From: Schauerella fraxinea
GTDB taxonomy: Bacteria; Pseudomonadota; Gammaproteobacteria; Burkholderiales; Burkholderiaceae_B
DNA: 64,000 nucleotides
Direction: 5' to 3'
Assembly: GCA_030849965.1 (NCBI GenBank)
Contig: JAVDKL010000003.1
Coordinates: forward strand, 534,495-598,494
How positions within the stretch are numbered: the first letter of the stretch is position 1; every line of letters starts with the position of its first letter. Shown here piece after piece: positions 43,533 to 53,668 of the stretch. The translations under genes and the position numbers were made by a program. The notes beneath the pieces were generated by a model. That model searched no databases, was not told where the DNA came from, and saw only the letters and a list, made by a program, of their open reading frames with translations.

Positions 43533-43589
43533 AAATATAAACAGGTTGCCCTACGCGCAAATTCAATTGAAACGCCCGACGTGAGGGGC

Positions 43590-45323
43590 CTACAGCGCCG
43601 CCAGCATGGCCAAAATGGTGTCGGCGGCCTCGGCGGGGGAAACCTTGGTAGCGGTTTCCTGACGACGAGCTTGCAATTCCACCACACCATCCTTCAACCC
43701 GCGTTCTCCAACTGTTACACGTAGCGGTACGCCGATCAGTTCCCACTCCGCAAACATCACGCCGGGGCGGGTGTCGCGGTCGTCGAGAATGACGTCCACG
43801 CCTTGTGCCGCAAGGGTCTCGTACAGTTGGGTGGCCGTGTCACGAACGGTTTCACTTTTACCGAATCCAACCGGGCAAATAACCACCTGGAAGGGCGCGA
43901 TGGCCTTGGGCCAGATGATGCCGCGGGCGTCGTGGTTCTGTTCGATGGCCGCGCCAACGATGCGCGTGACGCCGATACCGTAGCAGCCCATCTGCAAAAG
44001 CGCCGGCTTGCCGGTGTCGTCCAGATAGGTCGCCTTGAGCGCTTCGGAGTACTTGGACCCCAGGAAGAACACGTGGCCCACCTCGATGCCGCGCTGGAGC
44101 GCCAGCTTGCCGGGGCCGTCCGGAGCCGCATCGCCTTCGACCACGTTGCGCAGGTCGACGGTGAATTCGGGTTCCGGCAGATCGCGGCCCCAGTTCACCC
44201 CGACGAGGTGGGCGTCGACGTGGTTGGCGCCGCAGATGAAGTCGCTCATATTGCCTACGGTGAGATCGGCGACCACACGCACGGGGAGGGTGGTATTGAC
44301 CGGACCGAGATAACCCGGCTTGCAACCGAAGTGCGCGACGATTTCGCTTTCAGTGGCGAAACGGAAGCCGGCGTTCAAGCCCGGCACCTTGGCCGCCTTG
44401 ATCTCGTTGAGCATGTGGTCGCCGCGCAGAAGCAGCAACCAGATCTGTACCTTGCCGGGTTCCGGTTCGGAGGCCAGCACGATCGATTTGATCGTTTGCT
44501 CGAGCGGCACGCCAAGGTGAGCCGCCACCTCTTCGCAACGGGCGGCGCCCGGCGTGGGGGTGTCGACCATCGGCGCCGTGGGTGCCGCACGTTGGGCGAT
44601 CAGCACAGGCGCTTCAGCCAATTCGATATTGGCGGCGTACTGCGAGTCGGGGTTGTAGACGATCAGATCCTCGCCGGTATCGGCGATGACCTGGAACTCG
44701 TGGCTGCGCGTGCCGCCGATCGAGCCGGTATCGGCCGCAACAGCGCGGAACGTCAGCCCCAGGCGCGTGAAGATGCGCATGTAGGCGTCGTACATCCTGT
44801 CGTAGCTTGCCTGGGCCGACGCTTCGTCGCGATCGAAGGAATACGCGTCCTTCATCGTGAACTCGCGCCCGCGCATCAGGCCGAAACGGGGCCGGCGTTC
44901 GTCGCGGAACTTGGTCTGGATGTGATAGAAATTGACCGGCAGTTGGCGCCAGCTGTGAATTTCGTTGCGCGCGATGTCGGTAATGACTTCTTCCGAGGTC
45001 GGCTGCAGCACGAAGTCACGCCCGTGGCGGTCCTTGATGCGCAGGAGTTCTTGACCGTATTGCTCCCAACGGCCCGATTCCTGCCAAAGCTCGGCGGGTT
45101 GCACCACCGGCATGAGCAGTTCGATGGCGCCGGCGGCGTTCATCTCTTCGCGCACGATGGCCTCGACCTTGCGGATCACCCGCAAGCCCAAAGGCATATA
45201 GGAATAGATGCCGCCCGCAAGTTTGCGGATCATGCCCGAACGGGTCATGAGCTGGTGGCTGGCAACTTCGGCCTCGGAAGGCGCTTCTTTTAGTGTGTTT
45301 AGGTGATAGTTTGAGGCGCGCAT
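43590..45323 (-). CDS. proS: prolyl-tRNA synthetase
   Basis: A 577-residue class II synthetase of the bacterial type with the INS editing domain between motifs 2 and 3. Motif 1 region: [20 protein letters not shown]; motif 2: [18 protein letters not shown]; motif 3: [16 protein letters not shown]. It charges tRNA-Pro and edits Ala-tRNA-Pro. The ATG at 45323 begins [19 protein letters not shown], the standard N-terminus in Alcaligenaceae; an in-frame ATG at 45362 would add 13 atypical residues and lies upstream of a -10-like element. It is divergent from rppH. Confidence 0.95.
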   Translation of the reverse strand: MRASNYHLNTLKEAPSEAEVASHQLMTRSGMIRKLAGGIYSYMPLGLRVIRKVEAIVREEMNAAGAIELLMPVVQPAELWQESGRWEQYGQELLRIKDRHGRDFVLQPTSEEVITDIARNEIHSWRQLPVNFYHIQTKFRDERRPRFGLMRGREFTMKDAYSFDRDEASAQASYDRMYDAYMRIFTRLGLTFRAVAADTGSIGGTRSHEFQVIADTGEDLIVYNPDSQYAANIELAEAPVLIAQRAAPTAPMVDTPTPGAARCEEVAAHLGVPLEQTIKSIVLASEPEPGKVQIWLLLLRGDHMLNEIKAAKVPGLNAGFRFATESEIVAHFGCKPGYLGPVNTTLPVRVVADLTVGNMSDFICGANHVDAHLVGVNWGRDLPEPEFTVDLRNVVEGDAAPDGPGKLALQRGIEVGHVFFLGSKYSEALKATYLDDTGKPALLQMGCYGIGVTRIVGAAIEQNHDARGIIWPKAIAPFQVVICPVGFGKSETVRDTATQLYETLAAQGVDVILDDRDTRPGVMFAEWELIGVPLRVTVGERGLKDGVVELQARRQETATKVSPAEAADTILAMLAAL

Positions 45324-45388
45324 AGTGTCAGTGGACGGCAGATACGTATAATCAGACGTCATTGTATTGAATTCGGTGGGGGTGGCCC

Positions 45389-45961
45389 ATGCTCGATCGG
45401 GAAGGCTACCGCCCCAATGTCGGCATCATTCTCGTCAACACGAAAAACGAGGTCTTCTGGGGTAAGCGCATCCGGGAACATGCCTGGCAGTTCCCGCAGG
45501 GCGGCATCAAGTACGGCGAAAGCCCGGTGCAGGCGATGTATCGCGAACTTCACGAAGAAACCGGGTTGAAACCCGAGCATGTCCGCATTTTGGGGCGCAC
45601 ACGCGACTGGTTGCGCTATAACGTGCCGGATCATTTTGTCCGAAGGGAGTGGCGCGGCCACTACAAAGGGCAAAAACAGATCTGGTTTTTGTTGCGGCTC
45701 ACAGGCCGCGACTGCGACGTGCGGCTGCGAGCCACGCAGCATCCGGAGTTCGACGCCTGGCGTTGGAGTCAGTACTGGGTGCCGTTGGACGCGGTGATCG
45801 AGTTCAAGCGCGACGTTTACACGCAAGCCCTGAACGAGCTGTCGGCGATCTTGTTCCGACGGCAACACGAGACGCGCTATTTGCGTCAGCGCGTTCATGG
45901 TCAGCGAAATTCCGAAGAAACTTCCGACGTTCAGGACGAACATGCGCGTATTGCTGGTTGA
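45389..45961 (+). CDS. rppH: RNA pyrophosphohydrolase RppH
   Basis: A 190-residue Nudix hydrolase. The Nudix box spans residues 38-60 ([20 protein letters not shown] and TGL), and the N-terminal [17 protein letters not shown] is family-specific. It removes pyrophosphate from mRNA 5' ends and triggers RNase E decay. Length fits the beta-proteobacterial form with a C-terminal basic/acidic tail. The last 20 bp overlap the start of the response-regulator gene. TATAAT at 45347-45352 may be its -10. Confidence 0.95.
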   Translation: MLDREGYRPNVGIILVNTKNEVFWGKRIREHAWQFPQGGIKYGESPVQAMYRELHEETGLKPEHVRILGRTRDWLRYNVPDHFVRREWRGHYKGQKQIWFLLRLTGRDCDVRLRATQHPEFDAWRWSQYWVPLDAVIEFKRDVYTQALNELSAILFRRQHETRYLRQRVHGQRNSEETSDVQDEHARIAG

Positions 45962-46628
45962 AGATGAACGCGATATGGCGTCATGGCTGGTGCGTGCACT
46001 GGCGCAAAGTGGTTTTTTGCCGGACCACGCCGCAGATGCGGCGAGTGCCGAGATGTTGATGGCGGACAATGATTATGAGGCCATCATCATGGATTTGCGG
46101 TTGCCGGATAAACACGGTTTGGTCCTATTGCGCGAAATGCGCGCCCGCAACGACCTCACGCCGGTGCTGTTGCTGACCGCGCAAGGCTCGTTGCACGACC
46201 GCGTGCGCGGTCTCAACATCGGCGCCGACGACTTCCTCACGAAGCCGTTCGCGCTTGAAGAACTTGAGGCCCGCGTGGCCGCGCTCGTGCGCCGCAGCCG
46301 CGGCCGCCAGCCGGCCCGACTGCACTGCGGTTCGCTCTCCTATGACGAGGAGAGCCGCGCGTTTTCGCTGGGCGACACCTTGTTGTTTCTCACGCCGCGC
46401 GAGCACGCCGCCCTGCATGCCTTGCTGGCGCGTAGCGGCTTTCCCGTCGAGAAGGTGCAACTGTTCGGCAAGGTGTTCAACCACGACAGCGAAGCCAATC
46501 CCGATGCGATAGAAGTCGTCTTGCATCGGCTGCGCAAAAAGCTCACAGGCAGCGACGTGCACATCGTGACCGTGCGTGGATTGGGATATATGCTCGAAAG
46601 CGGCGCGAGTGAAAGCGCGCCTGCCTGA
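45942..46628 (+). CDS. TctD-like OmpR-family response regulator
   Basis: A 228-residue regulator from the ATG at 45942; an in-frame start at 45897 is possible. Receiver: VEDERD acidic pair, phospho-acceptor Asp51 in [24 protein letters not shown], and TKPFALEE. The winged-helix domain follows ([19 protein letters not shown] ... [14 protein letters not shown] ... VRGLGYML). It overlaps rppH by 20 bp and the kinase by 20 bp, so the three may be co-translated. Its relatives are TctD/QseB-type. In Salmonella TctD controls tricarboxylate uptake; the tctBA genes lie about 7 kb away, so a link is plausible but unproven. Confidence 0.85.
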   Translation: MRVLLVEDERDMASWLVRALAQSGFLPDHAADAASAEMLMADNDYEAIIMDLRLPDKHGLVLLREMRARNDLTPVLLLTAQGSLHDRVRGLNIGADDFLTKPFALEELEARVAALVRRSRGRQPARLHCGSLSYDEESRAFSLGDTLLFLTPREHAALHALLARSGFPVEKVQLFGKVFNHDSEANPDAIEVVLHRLRKKLTGSDVHIVTVRGLGYMLESGASESAPA

Positions 46629-48171
46629 ACTGACCTTCCGGCATCGCTTCGGCATCCGCGCACTCCTGATCGCCCTGCTGTTGCCGGGCGTGGTGGCGCT
46701 GTTGGTCATCGACAGCGTCAATGACTATCACATGCTGTCGGAGATCACCGAGGACGCCTACGATGCGGCGTTGCTCGAGCCGGCGCGCGTCCTCGAGAGC
46801 AGTATCGAGTTTGACGAGTCCGATACGCTGCGCATCATCACCCCGCTGTATGCACAGGTGATGCTCGAATCCAGGGCGGGCCTGCGCAAGTATTTTCGGG
46901 TGGAGGAAATCCCGCCGGAGCAGGCGACCGATCCCGCGGGCGTGGCGCAAGCGGGCGCCGTGCTGATGGGCATGCCGGATTTTCCGCGGCCCGGGCGGTG
47001 GCCCGATATCTCGGGTGAGCCCTTGTTTTTCGACGCCGTCTATCGCGCCGATCCGGTGCGGGTGGTCGCAATCCGCCGCGACTTCTACCGCAACAGGATC
47101 AAGCGTAGTGTGCTCATCATGGTGGCCGAGAGCGTGGGTAAGCGCAACGAGGTCGAGGCCGAAGCCCGCAAGCAGGAGCTTCTGCGAGACGGGCGCATGC
47201 TGGCGCTCGTGGTGATTCTGGTCTGGCTGGGGGTGGCTTGGGCACTCGCACCGTTGCAGCGATTGCGCGACGACGTGCATGCCCGGTCGCGCGACGACCT
47301 CACGCCGCTCGATGCAGATAAGGTGCCGCAAGAGGTCAAGCCACTGGTCGACGCCGTCAACCATCATATCGAGCGCCATCGCAGAGTGCTGGATGCGCAA
47401 ACGCAATTTTTGGCGGACGCTTCGCACCAGATGCGCACGCCGATCGCGGTCATGCTCACACAAGCGCAGTACGCCTTGCGCGCGGCCGATCCTGCGCAAG
47501 CACACGAAAGCCTGGAAGGCATCGTGGTGCAGTTGCGCCGCGCTCGCCGCCTCACCGAACAGTTGCTCGCCTTGGCCCATGCCAACCAGCAGGAAACCGT
47601 CGACCGGTCGCGCATCGATCTCAACGCCGTCGCTCGCGAAGTGGTACTGGAGTTCTATCCGCTTGCGCATGAAAAGCGGCAGGATCTCGGCTGGATCGAT
47701 GCCTGCCAGACGGACGAATCGAATGTGCCGGAGGGCTTGGCCGCCGATGGCGTACCGGTGTTCGCCTCGGACGTCGAGGTGCGCGAAGCCTTGTCCAATC
47801 TTATTCACAACGCCATCAATTACGCGCCGGTCAACGCCTGCATTACCGTCTCTGCCCGCCGCAACGGGATACGTGGCGAGGTGTCGGTGTGCGATAACGG
47901 GCCGGGCTTGTCGGAACATTTTTACGGCCGCGCGTTTGCGCGCTTCGACCGGATCGGCCTGGAGAAGGGCGCGGGCCGTGCGGAAGGCTCGGGCCTCGGA
48001 CTGGCGATCGCACGTGCCTACATGCGGCGTAATGGCGGCGACGTCGAGCTCTCTGCAGGCGATCCCAATGACGCCGGCTCGACCGGGCTGCGCGCCTCGA
48101 TCTGGCTGCCGCTGGCACCGGCGCAAGCCGCGGCCACGCGCCGCCTGACCATCCCGAACGATTTCTCATAA
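46609..48171 (+). CDS. TctE-like sensor histidine kinase
   Basis: A 520-residue kinase from a GTG at 46609, inside the end of the regulator gene; the frame is open upstream to 46576, so the start is uncertain. TM1 is about residues 16-36, a 150-residue periplasmic sensor follows (ESSIEFDESDTLRI ... YFRVEEIP ...), TM2 is near 197-215, then HisKA with His273 in ASHQMRTPIAVMLTQAQYAL and HATPase with NLIHNAINYAP and GSGLGLAIARAYM. The 2CSK_N-type sensor is that of TctE/QseC-like kinases. The ligand may be a carboxylate (inference). Confidence 0.85.
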   Translation: MKARLPELTFRHRFGIRALLIALLLPGVVALLVIDSVNDYHMLSEITEDAYDAALLEPARVLESSIEFDESDTLRIITPLYAQVMLESRAGLRKYFRVEEIPPEQATDPAGVAQAGAVLMGMPDFPRPGRWPDISGEPLFFDAVYRADPVRVVAIRRDFYRNRIKRSVLIMVAESVGKRNEVEAEARKQELLRDGRMLALVVILVWLGVAWALAPLQRLRDDVHARSRDDLTPLDADKVPQEVKPLVDAVNHHIERHRRVLDAQTQFLADASHQMRTPIAVMLTQAQYALRAADPAQAHESLEGIVVQLRRARRLTEQLLALAHANQQETVDRSRIDLNAVAREVVLEFYPLAHEKRQDLGWIDACQTDESNVPEGLAADGVPVFASDVEVREALSNLIHNAINYAPVNACITVSARRNGIRGEVSVCDNGPGLSEHFYGRAFARFDRIGLEKGAGRAEGSGLGLAIARAYMRRNGGDVELSAGDPNDAGSTGLRASIWLPLAPAQAAATRRLTIPNDFS

Positions 48172-48188
48172 CCTCTGGACGAATTGCC

Positions 48189-49121
48189 ATGCATCTCTTG
48201 TTCGCTCATCCCGGAACGCCGCCCGACGAATGGGTGTCGGCCCTGCGCGCCGCGCTGCCCGAGCACCATGTGTCGATCTGGAATCCCAACGCGCCCGCAA
48301 CCGGCGCCGATGTTGCGCTGGTATGGAAGCCGCCGGCCAATTTGTTCACACATGAAACGCAGCTCAAGACGATTTTCAATCTGGGTGCCGGGGTCGATGC
48401 CGTGTTGGCCCTGCCCACGTTTCCCGCCGATGCGCGGCTGATTCGCCTTGAAGACGCCGGCATGGCGGTGCAGATGGCGGAGTATGTGCTGTTCGCACTC
48501 GCCCGCGCGTCGCGCGATTTCGATGTCTACGACGCCCAACAACGCGTGGGTCAGTGGCAACCCGCGCCGGGCACCTTGCGCGCCGAATGGCCCGTAGGCA
48601 TCCTGGGGTTGGGCCGTATTGGCCTGCAAGTGGCGCAAACGTTGGCGTCGCTGGACTATGACGTGGCCGGGTGGTCCCGCACCGGCCGCGACGATGTGGT
48701 CGGCATGACGTCGTTTGCCGGCGCTGCATCGCTGCCGGCGTTCCTGGCGCGCACCCGTGTGCTCGTCAACGTGCTCCCGCTCACCTCAGATACCCGCGGC
48801 TTCATCGATGCATCGGTGCTGGCTCAGCTGCGGCCCGGTGCGCACGTGATCAATGTGGGTCGGGGCGAATCGCTGGTCGAAAAGGATCTGCTGGCCGCGC
48901 TCGAATCGGGCCAGGTCGCAGGCGCGTCGCTGGATGTGTTCGAAACCGAGCCGTTGCCGCAGGATCATCCGTTCTGGAACGATGCACGCGTACACATCAC
49001 GCCGCACGTGGCCGCGCGCACATTGCTCGAAGAGTCGATTGCCCAGATCGCGTCCAAGGTGCGGGCGCTGGCGGCCGGCCAGCCCATTACCGGCATCGTG
49101 TCGCGCGATCGCGGGTATTGA
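48189..49121 (+). CDS. ghrA: glyoxylate/hydroxypyruvate reductase A
   Basis: A 310-residue 2-hydroxyacid dehydrogenase. The NAD(P) motif is GILGLGRIGLQVAQTL; catalytic Arg is in INVGRGESLVEKD, Glu in DVFETEPLPQDHPFW and His in ITPHVAARTL. The N-terminal FAHPGTPPDEW and VLALPTFP match GhrA rather than SerA or LdhA. It reduces glyoxylate or hydroxypyruvate with NADPH. It starts 17 bp after the kinase stop on the same strand, so it may be co-transcribed with the two-component system. Confidence 0.9.
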   Translation: MHLLFAHPGTPPDEWVSALRAALPEHHVSIWNPNAPATGADVALVWKPPANLFTHETQLKTIFNLGAGVDAVLALPTFPADARLIRLEDAGMAVQMAEYVLFALARASRDFDVYDAQQRVGQWQPAPGTLRAEWPVGILGLGRIGLQVAQTLASLDYDVAGWSRTGRDDVVGMTSFAGAASLPAFLARTRVLVNVLPLTSDTRGFIDASVLAQLRPGAHVINVGRGESLVEKDLLAALESGQVAGASLDVFETEPLPQDHPFWNDARVHITPHVAARTLLEESIAQIASKVRALAAGQPITGIVSRDRGY

Positions 49122-49162
49122 AGAGGTAAGGCTCGGCGCGGACGGGCGATGGGTCCCTCTTT

Positions 49163-50098
49163 TCAACCCGTCTGCGTTGCCGCGCCCGTTTCCGCTTCTT
49201 CGGCGTAGGCCTGCGGCAACCGATCGGACAGAAAATCCAGAAACGATCGAACGGCCGGCACCATGCCGCGGCGCGACGGGTAAATGCAGTGCACGATCCC
49301 GTTGTCGGTATGCCACTGCGGCAGCACCTTGACCAGTGTGCCGGTTCGCAGCGCTTCGCGGATCGCCACGTCGGGCAGCAGTGCGATGCCGTGGCCCCGG
49401 ATGGCCGCCTCGGTCAGCACAATGAAGTCATTCGATGCCAATTGCGGTGTGATTTGCACGATGTGCTGCTCGCCGCGCCGGTTATGAAGCGTCCAGCGGG
49501 TGTCCGGTTCGTCAGAAAACGTGAGCGTGCGGTGATCCGCCAGCGCCGGCGGTGCATCGGGGTGGCCATGACGCCGAATGTACTCGGGGCTGGCGACCAG
49601 GGCCGAGCTGCCACTTCCCAGGCGCCGCACGATAAATTCTGCGTCCGTGTCCAGCTTGGTGCGCACCCGCACGGCCAGATCCACACCTTCCTTGATCAGA
49701 TCGATGCGCCGATTGGTGACGAGCAGGCGTATGGCCACTTGCGGGAAAGCATCCATGAACTCCGGCAGGATCGGCGCCAGCATTTGCTGGGCAATGGCGA
49801 CCGGGCAGCTTACGACCACCGGCCCGGTGGGTTCGGACTTGAGTTGATGCATGGCATCGTCGGCAGCCCGCGCCGAGGCGGCCATGGCACGGCAGAAACT
49901 CAGATAGCGTTCGCCTGCGCTGGTGAGGCTGATCTGGCGCGTGGTTCGTTGTAGCAGCCGCACCCCCAGCCGTTCTTCGAGCAGGGCGATTCTGCGCGAC
50001 AAGCGCGACTTTGGAATACCGAGGCTCTTTCCCGCTGCCGTGAAACTGCCGCGTTCGACCACTTGGGCGAAATAAAACAGATCGTTGAGGTCTTGCAT
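49163..50098 (-). CDS. LysR-family transcriptional regulator
   Basis: A 311-residue LysR protein. The HTH is in MQDLNDLFYFAQVVERGSFTAAGKSLGIPKSRLSRRIALLEERLGV; the effector domain has the CrgA-like GPVVVSCPVAIAQQML and RIDLIKEGVDLAVRV. It is divergent from azoR with 108 bp between them, the typical arrangement for a regulator of the adjacent quinone/azo reductase gene. Binding effector unknown; quinones or electrophiles are likely by analogy with other LysR-azoR pairs. Confidence 0.9.
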   Translation of the reverse strand: MQDLNDLFYFAQVVERGSFTAAGKSLGIPKSRLSRRIALLEERLGVRLLQRTTRQISLTSAGERYLSFCRAMAASARAADDAMHQLKSEPTGPVVVSCPVAIAQQMLAPILPEFMDAFPQVAIRLLVTNRRIDLIKEGVDLAVRVRTKLDTDAEFIVRRLGSGSSALVASPEYIRRHGHPDAPPALADHRTLTFSDEPDTRWTLHNRRGEQHIVQITPQLASNDFIVLTEAAIRGHGIALLPDVAIREALRTGTLVKVLPQWHTDNGIVHCIYPSRRGMVPAVRSFLDFLSDRLPQAYAEEAETGAATQTG

Positions 50099-50206
50099 GC
50101 GCGATTGTCCGATTGGTAGAACGTGGCGTTCAGTTTAACGGTCTTTTCGCGACAAAAAAACAAGCCTACAGTGGGCTCATTGATTCCAACATTCGGACTT
50201 CCCATC

Positions 50207-50833
50207 ATGCGTACCCTGATCGTTCTCTCTTCCATCCTCGGCGACAACAGCAAATCCACGCTCCTTGCTCGTCACTTGTCTGCCCACTTGGGTGCGGATA
50301 GCGGCGACGTGATCGTGCGCGATCTGGGTCATACGCCGTTGCCCTACATGGATGGCAGCCTGATCGGCGCGCTCTTCACGCCACAGGATCAACGGGTGGA
50401 TAGCCAGCACGCCGCCGTGGCCGTTGCCGATGCAGCGATTGCCGAGCTCAAGGATGCCGACCGCGTGATCTTCGCCGTCCCCATCTATAACTTCGGCTTG
50501 CCCGCGCAACTCAAAAGCTATCTGGATTTCGTGGCGCGGGCCGGCGTGACGTTCCGCTACACCGCCGAAGGCGTACCGGAGGGCTTGGTCACGGGCAAAG
50601 AAGTGTTTGTAGTGTCGGCGCGCGGCGGCAAAGCACAAGGTACGCCGCTTGATACGGTCACGCCTTACTTGCAAACGATGCTGGGCTTTTTGGGCATGAC
50701 CGACGTTACCTTCATCGCCGCTGAAGGCCAGGCGATGGGTGAAGCGGCTGCTGCCGCCGGCATGGATGCGGCTCGCGCTGCGATCGACGCACTGCCACAG
50801 ACCGCATCCGCCGAAAGCCGCGTGGCCGCCTGA
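50207..50833 (+). CDS. azoR: FMN-dependent NADH-azoreductase AzoR
   Basis: A 208-residue flavodoxin-like enzyme starting MRTLIVLSSILGDNSKSTLL, whose phosphate-binding loop holds FMN. FAVPIYNFGLPAQLKSYLDFVARAGVTFRYT is the family's central signature (P-x-YNF). It reduces quinones and azo compounds with NADH and protects against thiol stress. The ATG at 50207 gives the standard length; an open frame upstream of it is not similar to the family. A strong hairpin follows. The divergent LysR gene is its probable regulator. Confidence 0.93.
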   Translation: MRTLIVLSSILGDNSKSTLLARHLSAHLGADSGDVIVRDLGHTPLPYMDGSLIGALFTPQDQRVDSQHAAVAVADAAIAELKDADRVIFAVPIYNFGLPAQLKSYLDFVARAGVTFRYTAEGVPEGLVTGKEVFVVSARGGKAQGTPLDTVTPYLQTMLGFLGMTDVTFIAAEGQAMGEAAAAAGMDAARAAIDALPQTASAESRVAA

Positions 50834-50834
50834 T

Positions 50835-50869
50835 GCACAACGGCCGCGCAAAGCGCGCGGCCGTTGTGC
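50835..50869 (+). terminator. 15-bp hairpin after azoR
   Basis: GCACAACGGCCGCGC (50835-50849) and GCGCGGCCGTTGTGC (50855-50869) form a perfect 15-bp stem with a 5-nt loop starting 1 bp after the azoR stop. The T-run is poor. It also lies 22 bp beyond the stop of the convergent dehydrogenase gene, so it probably serves both. Confidence 0.75.
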
Positions 50870-50891
50870 CTGCTTAATCTCGCAGTTGCGC

Positions 50892-51797
50892 TCAATCGCG
50901 CAGGCGCTTGATCAAGCTGGAAGTATCCCAGCGATTGCCGCCCAGCTTCTGCACGTCGCCATAGAACTGGTCGACCAAGGCCGTGACCGGCACACGGGCG
51001 CCATTGCGGCGGGCCTCGTCCAGCACCAGGCCCAGATCCTTGCGCATCCAGTCCACGGCGAAGCCGAATTCGAACTTGTCGTCGACCATGGTCGCGCCGC
51101 GGTTCTCCATCTGCCAGCTTTGCGCCGCACCCTTGCTGATCACATCCAGCACGACCTTCATATCCAGATCGGCAGCCTGGCCAAAGGCAATCGCCTCGGA
51201 CAGCCCTTGTACGATGCCGGCGATGCAGATTTGATTGACCATCTTCGCCAACTGACCTGCGCCGGGCTCGCCCACGCGCGTGACGGCACGGCCAAAGGCC
51301 AGTGCAATCGGCTGGATGGCTGCGAAGATGTTGGGGTGGGCGCCGCACATGATGGTCAACTGACCATTGACTGCACCCGCTTGACCGCCGGATACCGGCG
51401 CGTCCATGAATTCCAGGCCCAGCGTTTCGGCCTCGGCGTGCAAGGCGCGCGCCACATCGGCCGACGCCGTGGTGTGATCCACGAAGACCGCACCGCGCGT
51501 CATGCCGGCAAACGCACCGTCTTCGCCCAACACCACGCTCTTCAGATCGTCGTCGTTACCCACGCATGCAAACACGATCTCGGCATCGGCAGCCGCCTCG
51601 CGCGGCGTCGGCGCCGATGTGCCGCCGAATTCCTTCACCCATGCTTCGGCCTTGGCCGCGCTGCGGTTGTAGACCGTCACGGTATGGCCGGCACGGGCCA
51701 GGTGGCCGGCCATGGGAAAGCCCATCACGCCTAGGCCGATGAAGGCCACGCGTTTGGCAGCGGTAGCGTCATACGAGCGGGTACCGATAGAAGACAT
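50892..51797 (-). CDS. NAD(P)-dependent beta-hydroxyacid dehydrogenase (GarR/MmsB-like)
   Basis: A 301-residue enzyme. Motifs: AFIGLGVMGFPMAGHLARAGH (Rossmann), FMDAPVSGGQAGAVNGQL (substrate loop), and GQLAKMVNQICIAG with the catalytic Lys. This is the classical DAPVSGG type, close to 2-hydroxy-3-oxopropionate reductase or 3-hydroxyisobutyrate dehydrogenase. It is more typical than the paralogue encoded near 20 kb. It is 60 bp downstream of the gamma-glutamyltransferase gene on the same strand, probably co-transcribed. With ghrA nearby, a glyoxylate/tartronate role is possible (inference). Confidence 0.88.
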   Translation of the reverse strand: MSSIGTRSYDATAAKRVAFIGLGVMGFPMAGHLARAGHTVTVYNRSAAKAEAWVKEFGGTSAPTPREAAADAEIVFACVGNDDDLKSVVLGEDGAFAGMTRGAVFVDHTTASADVARALHAEAETLGLEFMDAPVSGGQAGAVNGQLTIMCGAHPNIFAAIQPIALAFGRAVTRVGEPGAGQLAKMVNQICIAGIVQGLSEAIAFGQAADLDMKVVLDVISKGAAQSWQMENRGATMVDDKFEFGFAVDWMRKDLGLVLDEARRNGARVPVTALVDQFYGDVQKLGGNRWDTSSLIKRLRD

Positions 51798-51857
51798 GTA
51801 TTGCTCCAGGTAGCCGCCGACCCGAAAGCCGGCGTATTCACGAAAGGGAATGCGAAA

Positions 51858-53462
51858 TCAGAACCCGGCGGCCAAGCCGTCGCGGCGGCTGTCGCTGGCC
51901 GCAACATAGCCATCGACGGCGGGATCGCCCAGGCGCCAGATGAACTGACCCGACCCAAAATCCATATACGGATCGTCAAATCCTTCCAGCACATGGCCGC
52001 GCACGCGCAACTCATCCAGGACGGCGCGCGGCATGGCCGATTCAACGTCCACAGACACGCCGTGATTCCACTTCCAGCGCGGCGCATCGCACGCCGCCTG
52101 AGGCTGTTGATGATAGTCCAGCATGCGCACCAGTGTCTGCACATGCCCTTGCGGTTGCATGTTGCCCCCCATCACCCCGAAGCTCATCACCGGCGCGCCG
52201 TCGCGCATCAAAAAGCCGGGAATGATCGTATGAAAGGGCCGCTTGCCGCCTGCAACCACGTTGGCATGTGTGGGATCGGTGCTGAAGCAATGGCCTCGGT
52301 TCTGCAGGCTCACGCCGGTGCCAGGCACGACGATGCCGGAACCGAACCCCATATAGTTCGACTGAATGAAGCTCACCATCATCCCGTTGCGATCGGCAGT
52401 GGTGAGATAGACGGTGCCGCCTTGCGGCGCATGCCCGGATGCGAAGGGCTGAGCGCGCTTGAGATCGATCAGCTTGGCGCGCGCGGCCAGATAGTCCGGC
52501 GACAACATCTGCGCGGTCGTCAGTCGCATATGCGAGCCGTCCGCCACATGCTCGTACACGTCGGCGAATGCCAGTTTCATCGCCTCGATCATCAGATGCT
52601 GCGTATCGGGATGATCGATCGGCCGCTGCGCGAGATCGAACCGGTCGAGTATTCCGAGGGCGATCAGGGCGGCAATGCCTTGGCCGTTAGGGGGAATCTG
52701 ATGCAGCGTATGGCCGCGATACTGCTGTTGAATGGGCGTGACCCACTCCGGCTGGTAATTGCGCAGATCCGATACGCTCATGGCTGCGTCGTGCGCCTGC
52801 GCATGGGCGACCAGCTTGTGCGCCGTCTCGCCGTCGTAGAAATCGCGCCCACGGGTCGCCGCGATGCGCTTGAGCGTATCCGCCGCGCCGCGCAACACGA
52901 AATGTTCGCCCACATGCGGGGCGCGCATCTTCGGCATGAAGTGCTCGGCAAAGCCAGGGAAGGACTGCAGCACGTCGGCCTGCGCTGCCCACTTTTGCTG
53001 CACGACGGGCGACACGGCAAAGCCGCGTTCCGCATATTCGATGGCGGGCGCCAGCACCGATTCGAACGACAGCTTGCCCAGCTTGGCATGCAGCGCGTCC
53101 CAGCCGGCAACACAACCCGGCACGGTCACGCTGTCCCAGCCGCGCATCGGAATGGCACCGCGATGCTTGCGCTTGAAGTAATCGAGGTTCCACGCCTGCG
53201 GCGCGGGTCCCGATGCATTCAAGCCATGCAGCCGCGCGCCGTCCCACACGATGGCAAAGCAGTCGGAGCCCAGGCCGTTGCTGACCGGCTCGGTCAACGT
53301 GAGCGTGGCCGCCGCGGCAATGGCCGCGTCGACGGCGTTGCCGCCATTGGCCAGCACACGCATGCCGGCTTGGGCTGCGAGCGGCTGCGACGTCGACACG
53401 ATATTGCGTGCAAACACCGGGTGCCGGGTCGTTGAATAGGGGTTGTTCCAATCGAAGGTCAT
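51858..53462 (-). CDS. gamma-glutamyltransferase-family protein
   Basis: A 534-residue Ntn-hydrolase. The self-cleavage site is GGTVYLTTADRNGMMVSFIQ (Thr of the first GGT as nucleophile), followed by SNYMGFGSGIVVPGTG; the N-terminal ANGGNAVDAAIAAAATLTLTEP is standard. There is no signal peptide, so it is probably cytoplasmic, as in the YwrD-like branch whose substrate is not glutathione or is unknown. The glycine-rich GVMGGNMQPQGH near the C-terminus is conserved. It is the upstream gene of a two-gene unit with the beta-hydroxyacid dehydrogenase. Confidence 0.9.
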   Translation of the reverse strand: MTFDWNNPYSTTRHPVFARNIVSTSQPLAAQAGMRVLANGGNAVDAAIAAAATLTLTEPVSNGLGSDCFAIVWDGARLHGLNASGPAPQAWNLDYFKRKHRGAIPMRGWDSVTVPGCVAGWDALHAKLGKLSFESVLAPAIEYAERGFAVSPVVQQKWAAQADVLQSFPGFAEHFMPKMRAPHVGEHFVLRGAADTLKRIAATRGRDFYDGETAHKLVAHAQAHDAAMSVSDLRNYQPEWVTPIQQQYRGHTLHQIPPNGQGIAALIALGILDRFDLAQRPIDHPDTQHLMIEAMKLAFADVYEHVADGSHMRLTTAQMLSPDYLAARAKLIDLKRAQPFASGHAPQGGTVYLTTADRNGMMVSFIQSNYMGFGSGIVVPGTGVSLQNRGHCFSTDPTHANVVAGGKRPFHTIIPGFLMRDGAPVMSFGVMGGNMQPQGHVQTLVRMLDYHQQPQAACDAPRWKWNHGVSVDVESAMPRAVLDELRVRGHVLEGFDDPYMDFGSGQFIWRLGDPAVDGYVAASDSRRDGLAAGF

Positions 53463-53593
53463 GTAGTGATACGCATACGACGGCTGGGGTAAACCCGCAG
53501 CTTAACGTAAGCGAGCGTGTGCAATGCAACATTTCATGGATGACATCCTTTGACGGCAAGGGAGGACCCGCAGGCGTCAGGCAAACGGACGAA

Positions 53594-53623
53594 AAAAAAC
53601 CCGCAACAGAGGTTGCGGGTTTT
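53594..53623. terminator. bidirectional intrinsic terminator after tctA
   Basis: AAAAACCCGCAAC (53594-53606) and GTTGCGGGTTTTT (53611-53623) form a perfect 13-bp stem with a 4-nt loop, with A-rich and T-rich flanks on both sides. On the minus strand it terminates tctBA. Confidence 0.92.
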
Positions 53624-53668
53624 TCGCGAGAAGCCGTTCGATCGGGACGAACCCGATCCGCAGAAGAT

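Noticed and set aside
43803..45293. 496-codon open frame antisense to proS
   Set aside because: ProS is unambiguous on the other strand; the frame has no recognisable domain.
46543..48126. 527-codon open frame antisense to the TctE-like kinase
   Set aside because: Shadow of a conserved kinase; composition atypical for a protein.
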